64,000 nt of DNA from Planctomycetaceae bacterium. Lineage in GTDB: Bacteria > Planctomycetota > Phycisphaerae > Sedimentisphaerales > Anaerohalosphaeraceae. Shown here piece after piece: positions 7,005 through 15,980 of this stretch. Each line of letters begins with the position of its first letter. Position 1 is the stretch's first letter. A program made the position numbers and the translations under genes. The notes beneath the pieces were generated by a model. It had not been told where the DNA came from. It made no database searches and was given only the letters and a program-made list of their open reading frames with translations. The stretch spans positions 24,698 to 88,697 of the forward strand of contig JAJFTK010000019.1 of NCBI GenBank assembly GCA_021372945.1, read 5' to 3'.

Positions 7005-9407
7005 ATGAAATCAAGAACTCCTAAGAGAGACTGCGGCACGTTATTTGGAACGGAAGCAGACGAATCACGGAACGTGAGCGGGCGGGTGGTGCGCGTGGCG
7101 ATGGATACGGGGGCGGATACGCTGTTTGATTATGTTCTGCCGGAGTATCTGGGCCAGGTTTTGCCGGGGCAGCGGGTGCAGGTGCCGTTCGGCAAGACGA
7201 ACAAGCTGCATGATGCCTTCGTTGTGAGAATCATCGAGGATGCGGACGAGGCTGCGCAATGCCGTAAATTCAAGCTGAAGAGCATCAAAGCTGTTATCGA
7301 CCAACAGCCGCTGCTCAATGAGCAGTTGATGCAACTTGCGCAATGGATCAGCCAGTATTATGTCTGCCCGCTCGGCCAGGTCCTTTCGGCGATGGTTCCC
7401 GCTGCGGTCAAACAGGACAGCGGCATGAAGAAGCAGGCGATGGTCTACCTCAATCGTGGCACGGGCGTTTCGCCCGTACAATTACATGGCCGGGACGGCC
7501 ATGCCACCGGGGTCTCCAGTGCAAAACAAAAGGCGATCGTTGAGATCTTGCAGAAGGCGAACGCCACTGACATCGATTCGGCGATGGACAAGAAGAAACT
7601 GCTGGAACTGGCCGACTGCACGGAGGCGCCGCTCAAGCAGCTTCATCGCAAGCAATTGGTCAACATCGCACAGAAAGAGATTCTCCGCGCCCTGCCGGTT
7701 ATTCCGCAGGGGTTAAGCATGGAATCGAAGATGTTCGAACTGAATGGCGATCAGAAGAACGCATTGTCTTTTGTCTCGGAGCAGGTCACAAGCGGAGGTT
7801 TCGGCGTTTCGCTACTGTACGGCGTGACCGACAGCGGCAAGACAGAGGTTTATATCCGCGCAATTCAAGCCTGTATTGACGCGGGCAGACAGGCTATCAT
7901 CCTGCTGCCGGAAATCGCGCTGACGGCGCAGACGGTGCAGCGGTTCAGCAGCCGGTTTGAAGACCTGACGGTCCTTCATTCAAGACTCTCCGGTCCGCAG
8001 CGAAACGCTCAGTGGCAGAAAATCCGAAGCGGTCGGTCCAATGTCGTGATCGGCGCCAGGTCGGCCGTGTTTGCGCCGCTGGACCGCATCGGGCTGATCA
8101 TTGTCGATGAAGAGCACGAGCCCAGCTATAAGCAGGATACGGTCCCGCGCTATCACGGCCGGGATGTCGCGATCAAGCGGGCACAGCTTGCCAGTGCGCA
8201 CTGCCTGCTTGGGTCGGCAACGCCTTCGCTTGAGAGTTTCCATAACTGCCAGAGCAAGAAGCACTACACGCTTTTGGAACTGCCCAAGAGAGTGATGAAT
8301 CTGCCGATGCCGCAAATGAAACTGGTGGATCTCAAGACCGCGTTCGCCAAGGACGAGCAGCGAGGGATGCAATTGATCAGCCCGGCGCTGGCCGAGCAGC
8401 TTCGCCAAGTGCTGGCCAGGCAGGAGCAGGCAATTCTGCTCTTGAACAGGCGAGGGTACAGCAACTTTATTTACTGCCCTTCCTGCCGACACAGTCTCAC
8501 GTGCCGCAATTGCGACGCCACACTGACTTTCCACAAGAGACCATCGCCGCAGCGGCACGCAGAGAATATTTTTGGCCGACATAAATCCGGCGGTTACGCG
8601 ATCTGCCACTATTGTTTGTCGAAGACCCTGGTCCCGGAGCGGTGTCCGTTGTGCGGCAGCGGAATGATCATGATCGGGTTGGGCTCTCAGCGTCTCGAAG
8701 AGGAACTGGTTGCCAGATTCCCCGAGGCCAGAATCCGCCGGATCGATAGTGATTCGATGGAAGGCGAGGATTATTATGCGCTGCTCAACGATTTTACCTC
8801 GCGAAAGGTCGACATTCTCGCGGGCACGCAGATATTGGCCAAGGGCCTGCATTTTCCAAACGTCACGCTTGTAGGGATTATCAACGCCGACACCGCGCTG
8901 GTTTTGTCCGATTTTCGTGCCAATGAGCGAACATTTCAAATCATCAACCAGGTCGCCGGACGTGCCGGACGAAGCGAAAAGAGCGGCGTTGTCCTCGTCC
9001 AATCGTTTTTCGCCGGTCAGTCGGCCATAGAATATGCCCTAAAAAACGACTATAAGGCCTTTGCGGAACACGAGTTAAAACATCGCCAAAGCTGCGGATT
9101 GCCTCCTTTTGGCCGGATAGCGGTGATTTCCATGCGTGATATCAAATTCGACAGACTTTCAACTGCCGTGAATCTGCTCAAAGCGCGGGTCGAGGGTGTG
9201 ATCGCATCGGAACAACTGAAGATTGTGACCAAAGGACCTCTTGAACCTGCTGTAAATCGGATTCAGCAGCAGCACAGACTGAATCTGATCCTGCAATCGT
9301 CCGCAGGTTCGCCGCTTCAGTGTGTTTTTGAAAAACTGAAGGCCTTGCCGCCTCTGCGTCCGGCGGTACAAACCGTGGTTGATATGGATCCGGTCGGCGT
9401 TTTATAA
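7005..9407 (+). CDS. priA: Primosomal protein N' (replication restart helicase PriA)
   Basis: PriA recognises abandoned replication forks and reloads the replisome. The 800-residue product shows the N-terminal DNA-binding domain (about 25-110), a winged-helix segment, a Walker A motif read as GVTDSGKT near residue 274 (most PriA have GVTGSGKT), a DEEH Walker B box near 367, and the paired zinc-binding cysteines starting with CPSC near 491 (CPSC, CRNC, CHYC, CPLC). The helicase C-terminal half ends with typical AGRAGR and PPFG motifs. About 17 residues near 151-168 are encoded by a palindromic repeat (see 7456-7507). Residues 1-23 do not look like PriA; GTG 7074 is a credible original start, and the ATG at 7005 may have been supplied by the inserted AT-rich gene upstream. 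Confidence 0.95.
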   Translation: MKSRTPKRDCGTLFGTEADESRNVSGRVVRVAMDTGADTLFDYVLPEYLGQVLPGQRVQVPFGKTNKLHDAFVVRIIEDADEAAQCRKFKLKSIKAVIDQQPLLNEQLMQLAQWISQYYVCPLGQVLSAMVPAAVKQDSGMKKQAMVYLNRGTGVSPVQLHGRDGHATGVSSAKQKAIVEILQKANATDIDSAMDKKKLLELADCTEAPLKQLHRKQLVNIAQKEILRALPVIPQGLSMESKMFELNGDQKNALSFVSEQVTSGGFGVSLLYGVTDSGKTEVYIRAIQACIDAGRQAIILLPEIALTAQTVQRFSSRFEDLTVLHSRLSGPQRNAQWQKIRSGRSNVVIGARSAVFAPLDRIGLIIVDEEHEPSYKQDTVPRYHGRDVAIKRAQLASAHCLLGSATPSLESFHNCQSKKHYTLLELPKRVMNLPMPQMKLVDLKTAFAKDEQRGMQLISPALAEQLRQVLARQEQAILLLNRRGYSNFIYCPSCRHSLTCRNCDATLTFHKRPSPQRHAENIFGRHKSGGYAICHYCLSKTLVPERCPLCGSGMIMIGLGSQRLEEELVARFPEARIRRIDSDSMEGEDYYALLNDFTSRKVDILAGTQILAKGLHFPNVTLVGIINADTALVLSDFRANERTFQIINQVAGRAGRSEKSGVVLVQSFFAGQSAIEYALKNDYKAFAEHELKHRQSCGLPPFGRIAVISMRDIKFDRLSTAVNLLKARVEGVIASEQLKIVTKGPLEPAVNRIQQQHRLNLILQSSAGSPLQCVFEKLKALPPLRPAVQTVVDMDPVGVL
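7456..7507. repeat. Palindromic repeat element inserted in frame within priA
   Basis: The 52 bases have terminal inverted repeats (GTGGCA at 7456-7461, TGCCAC at 7502-7507) around two perfect hairpins: ACGGGCG-TTT-CGCCCGT (7461-7477, 7-bp stem) and CATGGCCG-GGA-CGGCCATG (7485-7503, 8-bp stem). It is translated as the GTGVSPVQ...GRDGHATG string, which I have seen as a recurrent oddity in predicted proteins of planctomycetes and related genomes. It sits between the PriA N-terminal domains and the helicase core, where an extra loop could be tolerated. Confidence 0.75.
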
Positions 9408-9408
9408 C

Positions 9409-9437
9409 TTGCATTCGCTGAGCAAATAAGGTATATT
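9409..9437 (+). promoter_or_regulatory. Sigma-70-like promoter of tRNA-Pro
   Basis: TTGCAT (9409-9414), a 17-base spacer and TATATT (9432-9437) end 11 bases before the mature tRNA start, the expected distance. Confidence 0.6.
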
Positions 9438-9448
9438 TTTGGGTTTTC

Positions 9449-9523
9449 CGGAGAGTAGCTCAGCTTGGCTAGAGCGCTGCGTTCGGGACGCAGAGGTCGC
9501 AGGTTCAAATCCTGTCTCTCCGA
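9449..9523 (+). tRNA. tRNA-Pro (anticodon CGG)
   Basis: The sequence folds as a full cloverleaf. A 7-bp acceptor stem pairs 9449-9455 with 9516-9522, with the C1:G72 pair characteristic of bacterial tRNA-Pro, and A9523 is the discriminator. The D arm has GCTC/GAGC. The anticodon arm CTGCG-TTCGGGA-CGCAG has CGG at 9484-9486. The T arm has TTCAAAT. CCA is not encoded. It lies between priA and the flippase gene and has its own promoter. Confidence 0.95.
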
Positions 9524-9525
9524 AT

Positions 9526-11094
9526 ATGGATTCTCACGAAGTTGTCAAACCGGACAACATGCCAGAAACGCAAGTAAAAGCCACAAAAGAAGAACCTGAT
9601 CTCTACAGGCTCTCTATCAAAAGTGGTTATTGGGTCATTGCCACGCAGGCATCCTCTCAGATGCTTGGATTCATCAAGACATTTCTTACCGCCTGGTTAT
9701 TTCTGCTGGAGGATCTCGGGATCGTCGGGGCAGCTTTGTTGTTGCTCGATGTCTTGAATACCTTCACGCAAACAGGGTTTGAAACTGCCCTGATACAGAA
9801 AAAGGGTGAGATTCGAGACTACCTGGACACCGCCTGGACTGCCGGAGTTCTCAAGGGAATTGGGCTCTTTGTGATCATGTATGTTTCTGCGCCATGGATC
9901 GCTCAATTGCGCGTTCCCGCGGATAAGGTTACGCTGGCCATCGCCGTATTTCGAACGATGGCCGTTTGTTTTCTGCTGCAGGGATTTCGGAACATCGGCG
10001 CGATCTACTTCAACAAAGATTTTCAGTTCCACAAGATATTCATTCTGTCGGTTGGATCCACGCTGGCCGAAGTCATCGTGTTGGTTATCCTGGCTCTGAC
10101 GCTTAGAACGATTTGGTCTGTCGTTATCGCCAGAGTCGTCTGTGTAACTCTTAGCACCGCCGGCTCCTATCTGCTTTCAGAGGTGCGTCCGCGGCTGCAT
10201 TTCGCCGTCTCCAAGGCGCGAGAATTATGGAAATATGGCCGGTGGATCTTCGGCCAGAATGTCCTTGGATATCTGCTGGAGACGGGAGATGATTTCTTTG
10301 TGTGGTTCTATCTGGGCGTTTCACCATTGGCGGTCTATCAATACGCCTATCGTTTCGCCAATGCGCCTTTTATGTGGATCAACAGTCTTTACCTCCAGGT
10401 GCTCTTTCCTGCTTATTCCAAGGTGCAGGATGATATGGCTCGATTGCGGGCGGCCTATTTTAAGGTGGTGCGAATTTCTGCAGCGATTGCAGTGCCGCTT
10501 TCGCTTCTGGTATTCAGTCTCGGTCCTGATTTTGTGCGCCTATTCCTGCCGGAACGTCTGCACCCTATGATCCCTGTTCTTCAGATCCTGGCATTCAAAG
10601 GGCTACTCAAATCACTCGGCTCGACGCGCGTTCCCTTCTTCCAGGCTGTTGGCAAACCTCAAATCCTGTTATTTTTAATGTGGCTCCGAGTGAGCATCCT
10701 CTGTGCGACGATCTATTTTTTAACACGAACGTGGGGAATTGTCGGTACCGCGGTTTCGGTGACGCTTGTTAATGTCCTGGCTGATCCGATAGCTCTTTTT
10801 ATTATGTCTAATAGATATAAGATCGGCATTCTCGATACGATCAAACAATCCCTGTTGCCATTTGCCGCCGGCGTACTGATGGTTGCGTCCCTGCTCGGGG
10901 CAAAGTATTTGCTGGGGCGGGATTTCGGATATGTTACTTTTTTTGCATTATCGACGGCCGGTGCTGTGATCTACCTGATCGGGTTGATCGGATTGGACCG
11001 ATTGAAAAGCTGCGGCTACTCTGAATTATTGCTGGAACAGTTCGATCTTTTAAAGGGGGTGGTGTTGAAAGCCAAACGAGCCGGAGTGAGTTGA
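9526..11094 (+). CDS. Wzx-type oligosaccharide flippase
   Basis: A polytopic membrane protein of 522 residues with about 12-14 hydrophobic segments, matching the polysaccharide-export (MATE-like, PST/Wzx) family that flips undecaprenyl-linked oligosaccharides across the inner membrane. A cytosolic N-terminal tail of about 25 residues precedes the first segment. An open frame continues upstream to 9439, but those 29 codons read straight through tRNA-Pro and are spurious; ATG 9526, or ATG 9559, is the start. It opens the surface-polysaccharide cluster and is followed 54 bases later by the next gene on the same strand. Family assignment is good; the exact glycan is unknown. Confidence 0.85.
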   Translation: MDSHEVVKPDNMPETQVKATKEEPDLYRLSIKSGYWVIATQASSQMLGFIKTFLTAWLFLLEDLGIVGAALLLLDVLNTFTQTGFETALIQKKGEIRDYLDTAWTAGVLKGIGLFVIMYVSAPWIAQLRVPADKVTLAIAVFRTMAVCFLLQGFRNIGAIYFNKDFQFHKIFILSVGSTLAEVIVLVILALTLRTIWSVVIARVVCVTLSTAGSYLLSEVRPRLHFAVSKARELWKYGRWIFGQNVLGYLLETGDDFFVWFYLGVSPLAVYQYAYRFANAPFMWINSLYLQVLFPAYSKVQDDMARLRAAYFKVVRISAAIAVPLSLLVFSLGPDFVRLFLPERLHPMIPVLQILAFKGLLKSLGSTRVPFFQAVGKPQILLFLMWLRVSILCATIYFLTRTWGIVGTAVSVTLVNVLADPIALFIMSNRYKIGILDTIKQSLLPFAAGVLMVASLLGAKYLLGRDFGYVTFFALSTAGAVIYLIGLIGLDRLKSCGYSELLLEQFDLLKGVVLKAKRAGVS

Positions 11095-11148
11095 AGCTGA
11101 GATATTCTCTTGCAGGATAAAGGACACATTTCGTTATCCCAGGTGATT

Positions 11149-13008
11149 ATGGAGATCCGTCGCGGCGGCTTGCCGGCATGCTATTCGGATGAGAATATCA
11201 CGCGCTACGAGTACGGACAACATTTCTCAAATTCCCGGGTCGATGGTTTTATTGACTATCTGCATGAGTATCAAGTATTCCGCTTTGATCTGAGAATTCG
11301 CACAAACGACGATCCGATTGTCCTTTCGGTGGAGAAGGCTTGCGACGTGTGCCAGGAGGAGCATCTTTTATTTTTGGAGAATAAGAAAATCCTTCTGTGG
11401 CTGCCGCCCGTATTCAAATCGGTTCTCAACGATAACGGGCGTATTAAACATATTCAGGAGCGACCGTATTCCGCATATATGCGTGAGGATGTGTGCTTTC
11501 TATCGATCCCGTTGGACTCTGCGGGTGCACTGACCATCTCCTTCTGCATGTTTTTTGCGAATGCAGAGGATTACTATAGACAGATCGCCGATGCCGCAGC
11601 GATAGAAAAACGACAGGTCACCCGGGCGCGATGGTTCTATTATTCCGGCTGCCGGGATTTCTGGAAATACCTGCTAAACGGCCGATTTTATAATCCTCGG
11701 CCCGATTTTCCATTTGAATCGCAACTGCTGGCCAATATACTTTACTTCTATTTTCATTATCTAAATAGTCAGACTAAAAAGAGTCTTTATGCATACCTTC
11801 GTGATTACACGGCCTATTTGACACTTTTGAGCCTGCCGGCGGACGGCCGCTGGCGCCATGGCATTTGGCAGGCGGATGACAGTCATTATATTCATTGGAC
11901 CGCAGGCGCAAATGTCTTGATGGATTTTTACCGTCTGTCCGGGCGTAAGATCTTTTTGGAAAAGAGCAGACAGATATTGGATCTTTCGATCCAGCATGCC
12001 GATTCGTGCGTCGATCACACGCGATGGTTTCTTCATGACAGTCTTGAAATGCCCGAACGTTGCGGCACTGTGCCTTACGACAAGACGATTCAGTCGCGAC
12101 TGCTTGGAAAAGCCCTTACCAATACGCTGGCGCTGAATACGCATATTGCAACGCTGCTGTCGCTGAAGCAGTTGCATAATTTGACCGGCGACAGCCAATA
12201 CAAAACAGCCTATCTGCAGGGACTTGAAATGGTGGAGCGACTGCTGCAACAGCAGCCGGCAAATCCGCTCTACTCTATCGTTTACGGCTTTAGGGATCTA
12301 CTGACAAGGCTCTGTGTCGGTCGCAAAAAGATTCGATGCAAGACCATTATCTATCACTATGATGAAATTCTGAAAAGATATATCCTGCCCGCACTCAAAC
12401 GCAAATACCCAAGACTGGTAATGCCGAATGGATTTATCGAACGAGATCTGACCTTTAGCTTCTATAACCAGTTTTATCACCTGCTGAATATGGAGCAGCT
12501 GCTGATGCTCTATAAAGTCGAGCCGTCAGAGTGGCTCAGGCGGATCCTTGTAAAGGCTGTTCAATATACCGTACGGTCAAAAATGGCTTTATACCTTGCG
12601 CAGTCTGATGAACTGGCCCTGACGTTCCTGGGTGTCCTGCTGCAATACGGAACAAGTATTGATGACGGCTTTTTAAAAATGCTTGAACACTATACACTTG
12701 ATTTCGTGAACAAGGGATATTCTCTGCCCTCTAAGATCCTGGCCTCCCCTCTGATTTCTGATATAAATGCTGTTGGAACATCCAATGGCAGCATTTTAAC
12801 TCTGGTCGGTGATAAGCCCGCACTCAGCACCGTTGGGATTGTATTGAATTGTTCTTCGGGAACCGAGGCTTTTAAGTTAGAATCAAGCAATGCTGATTTG
12901 TATTGTCTTGAGGATTGGAAAGGAAATCGCTTTTCTACCGACAACGCGATCAGTATTCCAGGACTGACAAGTTTTAGAATACGTCTGAAAAATGAGTTGA
13001 AGCAATGA
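11149..13008 (+). CDS. Unknown protein of a polysaccharide locus, possible (alpha/alpha) toroid
   Basis: A 619-residue cytosolic protein without signal peptide. The N-terminal third (about 1-170) looks beta-rich. The remainder is helical with repeated aromatic-rich segments such as HYIHWTAGANVLMDFYRLSG and QYKTAYLQGLEMVERLL, spaced as in six-hairpin toroid enzymes of the glucuronyl C5-epimerase or GH88-like kind. That similarity is an impression from the pattern, not a motif match. It overlaps the next gene by 4 bases (ATGA), so it is translationally coupled to an alkaline-phosphatase-superfamily protein. ATG 11149 is preceded by AGGTGA; TTG 11110 is an in-frame alternative. A role in modifying or polymerising the exported glycan is inferred from context only. 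Confidence 0.6.
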   Translation: MEIRRGGLPACYSDENITRYEYGQHFSNSRVDGFIDYLHEYQVFRFDLRIRTNDDPIVLSVEKACDVCQEEHLLFLENKKILLWLPPVFKSVLNDNGRIKHIQERPYSAYMREDVCFLSIPLDSAGALTISFCMFFANAEDYYRQIADAAAIEKRQVTRARWFYYSGCRDFWKYLLNGRFYNPRPDFPFESQLLANILYFYFHYLNSQTKKSLYAYLRDYTAYLTLLSLPADGRWRHGIWQADDSHYIHWTAGANVLMDFYRLSGRKIFLEKSRQILDLSIQHADSCVDHTRWFLHDSLEMPERCGTVPYDKTIQSRLLGKALTNTLALNTHIATLLSLKQLHNLTGDSQYKTAYLQGLEMVERLLQQQPANPLYSIVYGFRDLLTRLCVGRKKIRCKTIIYHYDEILKRYILPALKRKYPRLVMPNGFIERDLTFSFYNQFYHLLNMEQLLMLYKVEPSEWLRRILVKAVQYTVRSKMALYLAQSDELALTFLGVLLQYGTSIDDGFLKMLEHYTLDFVNKGYSLPSKILASPLISDINAVGTSNGSILTLVGDKPALSTVGIVLNCSSGTEAFKLESSNADLYCLEDWKGNRFSTDNAISIPGLTSFRIRLKNELKQ

Positions 13009-13952
13009 CTGTCGTAAATGAACAATGGGATTACCTGATTCTCCTGGATGCGTGTCGCTACGATTACTTCGAAGCAGCCTGGAGAGACTATTTTTCACAG
13101 GGCCGACTGGAATGCCGTACCTCGGTGGGTACTTGCACGAACGAATGGCGGGATAAGACGTTTCCGGGTTTCTACGAGGACATCGTTTATATCACCGCCA
13201 ATCCGCAGATCTGCGCCGGCTCGCCCGTATTCGGTTATACCGCGGGGGATCACTTTGGCTTTATCCATGAAATCTGGCGCCAAGATTGGGACGAAACCCA
13301 TGGCACCGTTCTTCCGGAGGTGGTCAGCCGCAGAGCGCTGGAGATCATTCCACAGTATTCCGAAAAAAGATTTATCATTCATTATTTGCAGCCGCATGCT
13401 CCTTACATCAAGGCGCCTTATGGAGCGAATTTAAGATCGCTGAAGGAATTCACGGACTTTCTCGAGAATCCGATGAACCAAACCGCCGGACGGCGTTTTC
13501 GGCAGACGTTACTGCGCCGGCTGCTTCCCTACTGTCGAAACAAGCGCCTTTTCACCAATCACCCGGAATGGGTTCTTCGCAAATGGCTTGGCATCCCTCC
13601 AAAGGGTCCGATGGAGATTGCATGGCGGCAGCTCGGAGTTGATGGCCTGCGGCAAGCTTACAACGAAAACCTCAGGTTGGCGCTGGAACAGGTGCGAACA
13701 CTCGTCGGTCAGTTGACCGGGACCATCGTGATTACCTCCGATCATGGCGAGCTTCTGGGAGAGGATGGGCAATTCGCACATCCGCAAGGATCGGATCATC
13801 CAGCGATTACCCAGGTTCCATGGCTGGTCATCGAGAAAGCGAAAAGTGCGCCTGCCGCTGAGCCGACCTCGCCGGCCCAGAACGTCAGGACCGAATCAGC
13901 GAATGACGAGGAAATCATTAAACGGCTTCGTGCGCTTGGTTATCACGACTGA
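13005..13952 (+). CDS. Sulfatase-like / alkaline-phosphatase-superfamily protein
   Basis: A 315-residue protein with metal-ligand motifs of the alkaline phosphatase superfamily: an early Asp in LILLDACR (D15) and the SDHGELLGE motif (D246, H247), plus HYLQPHAPY in the middle. There is no CxPxR or SxPxR sulfatase box, so a formylglycine sulfatase is unlikely; a phosphotransferase or phosphodiesterase acting on the glycan is more plausible. There is no signal peptide. It overlaps the preceding gene by 4 bases and lies 23 bases before asparagine synthase, in the same operon. Family secure, substrate unknown. Confidence 0.7.
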   Translation: MTVVNEQWDYLILLDACRYDYFEAAWRDYFSQGRLECRTSVGTCTNEWRDKTFPGFYEDIVYITANPQICAGSPVFGYTAGDHFGFIHEIWRQDWDETHGTVLPEVVSRRALEIIPQYSEKRFIIHYLQPHAPYIKAPYGANLRSLKEFTDFLENPMNQTAGRRFRQTLLRRLLPYCRNKRLFTNHPEWVLRKWLGIPPKGPMEIAWRQLGVDGLRQAYNENLRLALEQVRTLVGQLTGTIVITSDHGELLGEDGQFAHPQGSDHPAITQVPWLVIEKAKSAPAAEPTSPAQNVRTESANDEEIIKRLRALGYHD

Positions 13953-13975
13953 CCGCTTGCAGGGAAGATAATCGT

Positions 13976-15976
13976 ATGTGCGGTATCACAGGATATTTCA
14001 GCAAAGACAGGGCGTGGACGGATCTATCGGCGCTCTATAAAGCGACCAGTCTGCTTTCGCATCGAGGCCCTGACGATGAAGGCTACGCGGCCTTCAATGT
14101 CCAGACCCGAACGAGCATCTCATACTGCGGTCCTGACTCTCCGGCGAGCCTGAAGGCCGGTATGCCGAATATCGTCGAAACGAGGGCGTTCGAGCACCAT
14201 CTGGCGTTCGGTTTTCGACGATTCTCGGTGGTCGATCTGTCAGAAAAAGGACATCAGCCGTTCTGGAGCGCCGATCGAAACGTCTGCCTTCTGTTTAATG
14301 GCGAGATTTACAACCATGTCGAGATCCGCCGTGAATTGGAGAAGCTCGGCCGCAGCTTCGGGACAACCTGCGATACAGAGGTCCTGTTGGTGGGTTATCA
14401 GCAATGGGGCATGGAGATCCTCAAACGCTGCAATGGACCGATCGCCATGGTGCTGTATGATAAGTTGAAGAATAGACTGTTTATGGCCCGCGACCGCGTC
14501 GGCAAGGCGCCGCTCTATTTTACCGTCCGCGGCGGGATCCTGTATTGGGGATCGGAGATCAAATCCATCTTTTCAATGGCCGGCCAATCCGCTTTTTCGA
14601 TCAATGAGCAGGCGGTTTATGATTATCTGAATTACGGCTGGCGAGACCTTGGCAATACAACCTTCTGGAACGAAGTCCAGACGCTGCCGGCAGCCTCGTG
14701 GACGCAAATCGATCTTTCATCAACGCCTTCGCTTAATGGTATTCAGAGCAATCTTCAACGTTACTGGGCGTTTCCGCAGGAGCGACTTGAAACACGCGAT
14801 ATTCCATTCTCCGAGGCGGCTGAGCAATTCAGGGACCTGTTTGTTGATGCGGTACGGATTCGCGCTCGAGCTGACGCCAAAGTCGTTTTTTCTCTAAGCG
14901 GCGGCTTGGATTCCAGCTCGATCGTCGCCGCTGCGGCCAATATCGTGCCGGGCCGCTTTCAAACTTATTCGATCAAATTTCCCGGTCAGCCGTATGATGA
15001 AGAAATCTTCGCACGCACCGTTTATGAACGCTATCCGGATAAAATAGATTACCAGATATACACTCCGCAAAGCAGCGATTTTTGGCGCGTTGCAGATGAT
15101 TTTGTCTGGCTGGCGGAAGAGCCGTTCCACTGGCCCGACATTGAACAGTTTCAGGCTTACCTGCGGCAAGCCCGTGCCGACGGATGCAAGGTGGTCCTGG
15201 TCGGCGGCGGCGGAGACGAGCTTCTGGCCGGCTACGACGATTATTTTTTCCCATTTTTACTGCACTTGAGGCAAAAAAATGCCCTTTTGCCGCTGGCAAC
15301 CAGCCTATTCTCAAAACGCCGATTATGGCCGAGATACTGCATCCGCAAACGGTTTAAGATCCTCAACGCGTTCATCCATGGCGACCAAGATTTCCTGCGC
15401 CCCTATTTTGCCGCCTCCTTTTTAAATCGCAGCGGGAAGGAGGCTGCAAACCCTTACCTCCATAAGGAGATCCTCGCAAACGCGGCCCAGCGCGATGCGC
15501 GGTCGCCGTTGCCCGATTTCAGTACCCTGGCGACCGATTACATGGGCGACCACCTGATGAATTATTGGATGAGAAACACAGAAAAAGCACATTTCGGCGT
15601 GCCGATCGAATCACGGCGTCCTTACCTGGACTATCGATTGATCGATTTTGTTTTCACACTGCCGCCGGAATACATTATTCATCAGGGCTGGACGAAGTAT
15701 ATTCTTCGCAAATCGATGAACCAATGGCTGCCGAAAAAAGTAGCCTGGCGACGAGTAAAGCAAGGCATGCCTTTCAATACGGAAGCGTGGTTCTCGCACG
15801 CCAAACCCGTGATCGAGTCTCATTTGAAGACGGTGCAGGACAACCCATTCTTAAATGTCAAACAAATCGTGCAGGATTATGATCAGCTTTTCCGGAAAGA
15901 CCCCTATTTCCTCTGGAGAGCGGTCAGCCTGGGATTGTGGTGGAAACGGGTAGTTCTGCAAAGGCCGCTTGCGTAA
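13976..15976 (+). CDS. asnB: Asparagine synthase (glutamine-hydrolysing)
   Basis: A 666-residue amidotransferase. The product begins MCGITGYF, so removal of Met exposes the catalytic Cys of the class II glutaminase domain (about 1-220, with LSHRGPDDEG and LLFNGEIYNH). The synthetase domain has the pyrophosphate loop SGGLDSS at 308-314 and GGGGDELLAGYDDYF further on. It would transfer glutamine nitrogen to a carboxylate via an adenylate. AsnB homologues inside O-antigen or capsule clusters are thought to amidate uronic acids or other carboxylates rather than make free Asn, and this genomic position suggests the same. ATG 13976 has GGGAAG upstream. Ends 4 bases from the convergent next gene. 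Confidence 0.9.
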   Translation: MCGITGYFSKDRAWTDLSALYKATSLLSHRGPDDEGYAAFNVQTRTSISYCGPDSPASLKAGMPNIVETRAFEHHLAFGFRRFSVVDLSEKGHQPFWSADRNVCLLFNGEIYNHVEIRRELEKLGRSFGTTCDTEVLLVGYQQWGMEILKRCNGPIAMVLYDKLKNRLFMARDRVGKAPLYFTVRGGILYWGSEIKSIFSMAGQSAFSINEQAVYDYLNYGWRDLGNTTFWNEVQTLPAASWTQIDLSSTPSLNGIQSNLQRYWAFPQERLETRDIPFSEAAEQFRDLFVDAVRIRARADAKVVFSLSGGLDSSSIVAAAANIVPGRFQTYSIKFPGQPYDEEIFARTVYERYPDKIDYQIYTPQSSDFWRVADDFVWLAEEPFHWPDIEQFQAYLRQARADGCKVVLVGGGGDELLAGYDDYFFPFLLHLRQKNALLPLATSLFSKRRLWPRYCIRKRFKILNAFIHGDQDFLRPYFAASFLNRSGKEAANPYLHKEILANAAQRDARSPLPDFSTLATDYMGDHLMNYWMRNTEKAHFGVPIESRRPYLDYRLIDFVFTLPPEYIIHQGWTKYILRKSMNQWLPKKVAWRRVKQGMPFNTEAWFSHAKPVIESHLKTVQDNPFLNVKQIVQDYDQLFRKDPYFLWRAVSLGLWWKRVVLQRPLA

Positions 15977-15980
15977 CGGC

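Noticed and set aside
7980-9002. 340-codon open frame opposite priA
   Set aside because: Shadow of the strongly conserved helicase core; no ribosome site and no family resemblance.
9439-9525. Apparent N-terminal extension of the flippase frame
   Set aside because: These codons translate tRNA-Pro(CGG); the SSSAWLERCVRDAEVAGSNPV-type string is a known artefact of reading through tRNA genes.
13005-13952. Formylglycine sulfatase
   Set aside because: No CxPxR or SxPxR motif in the expected N-terminal position.
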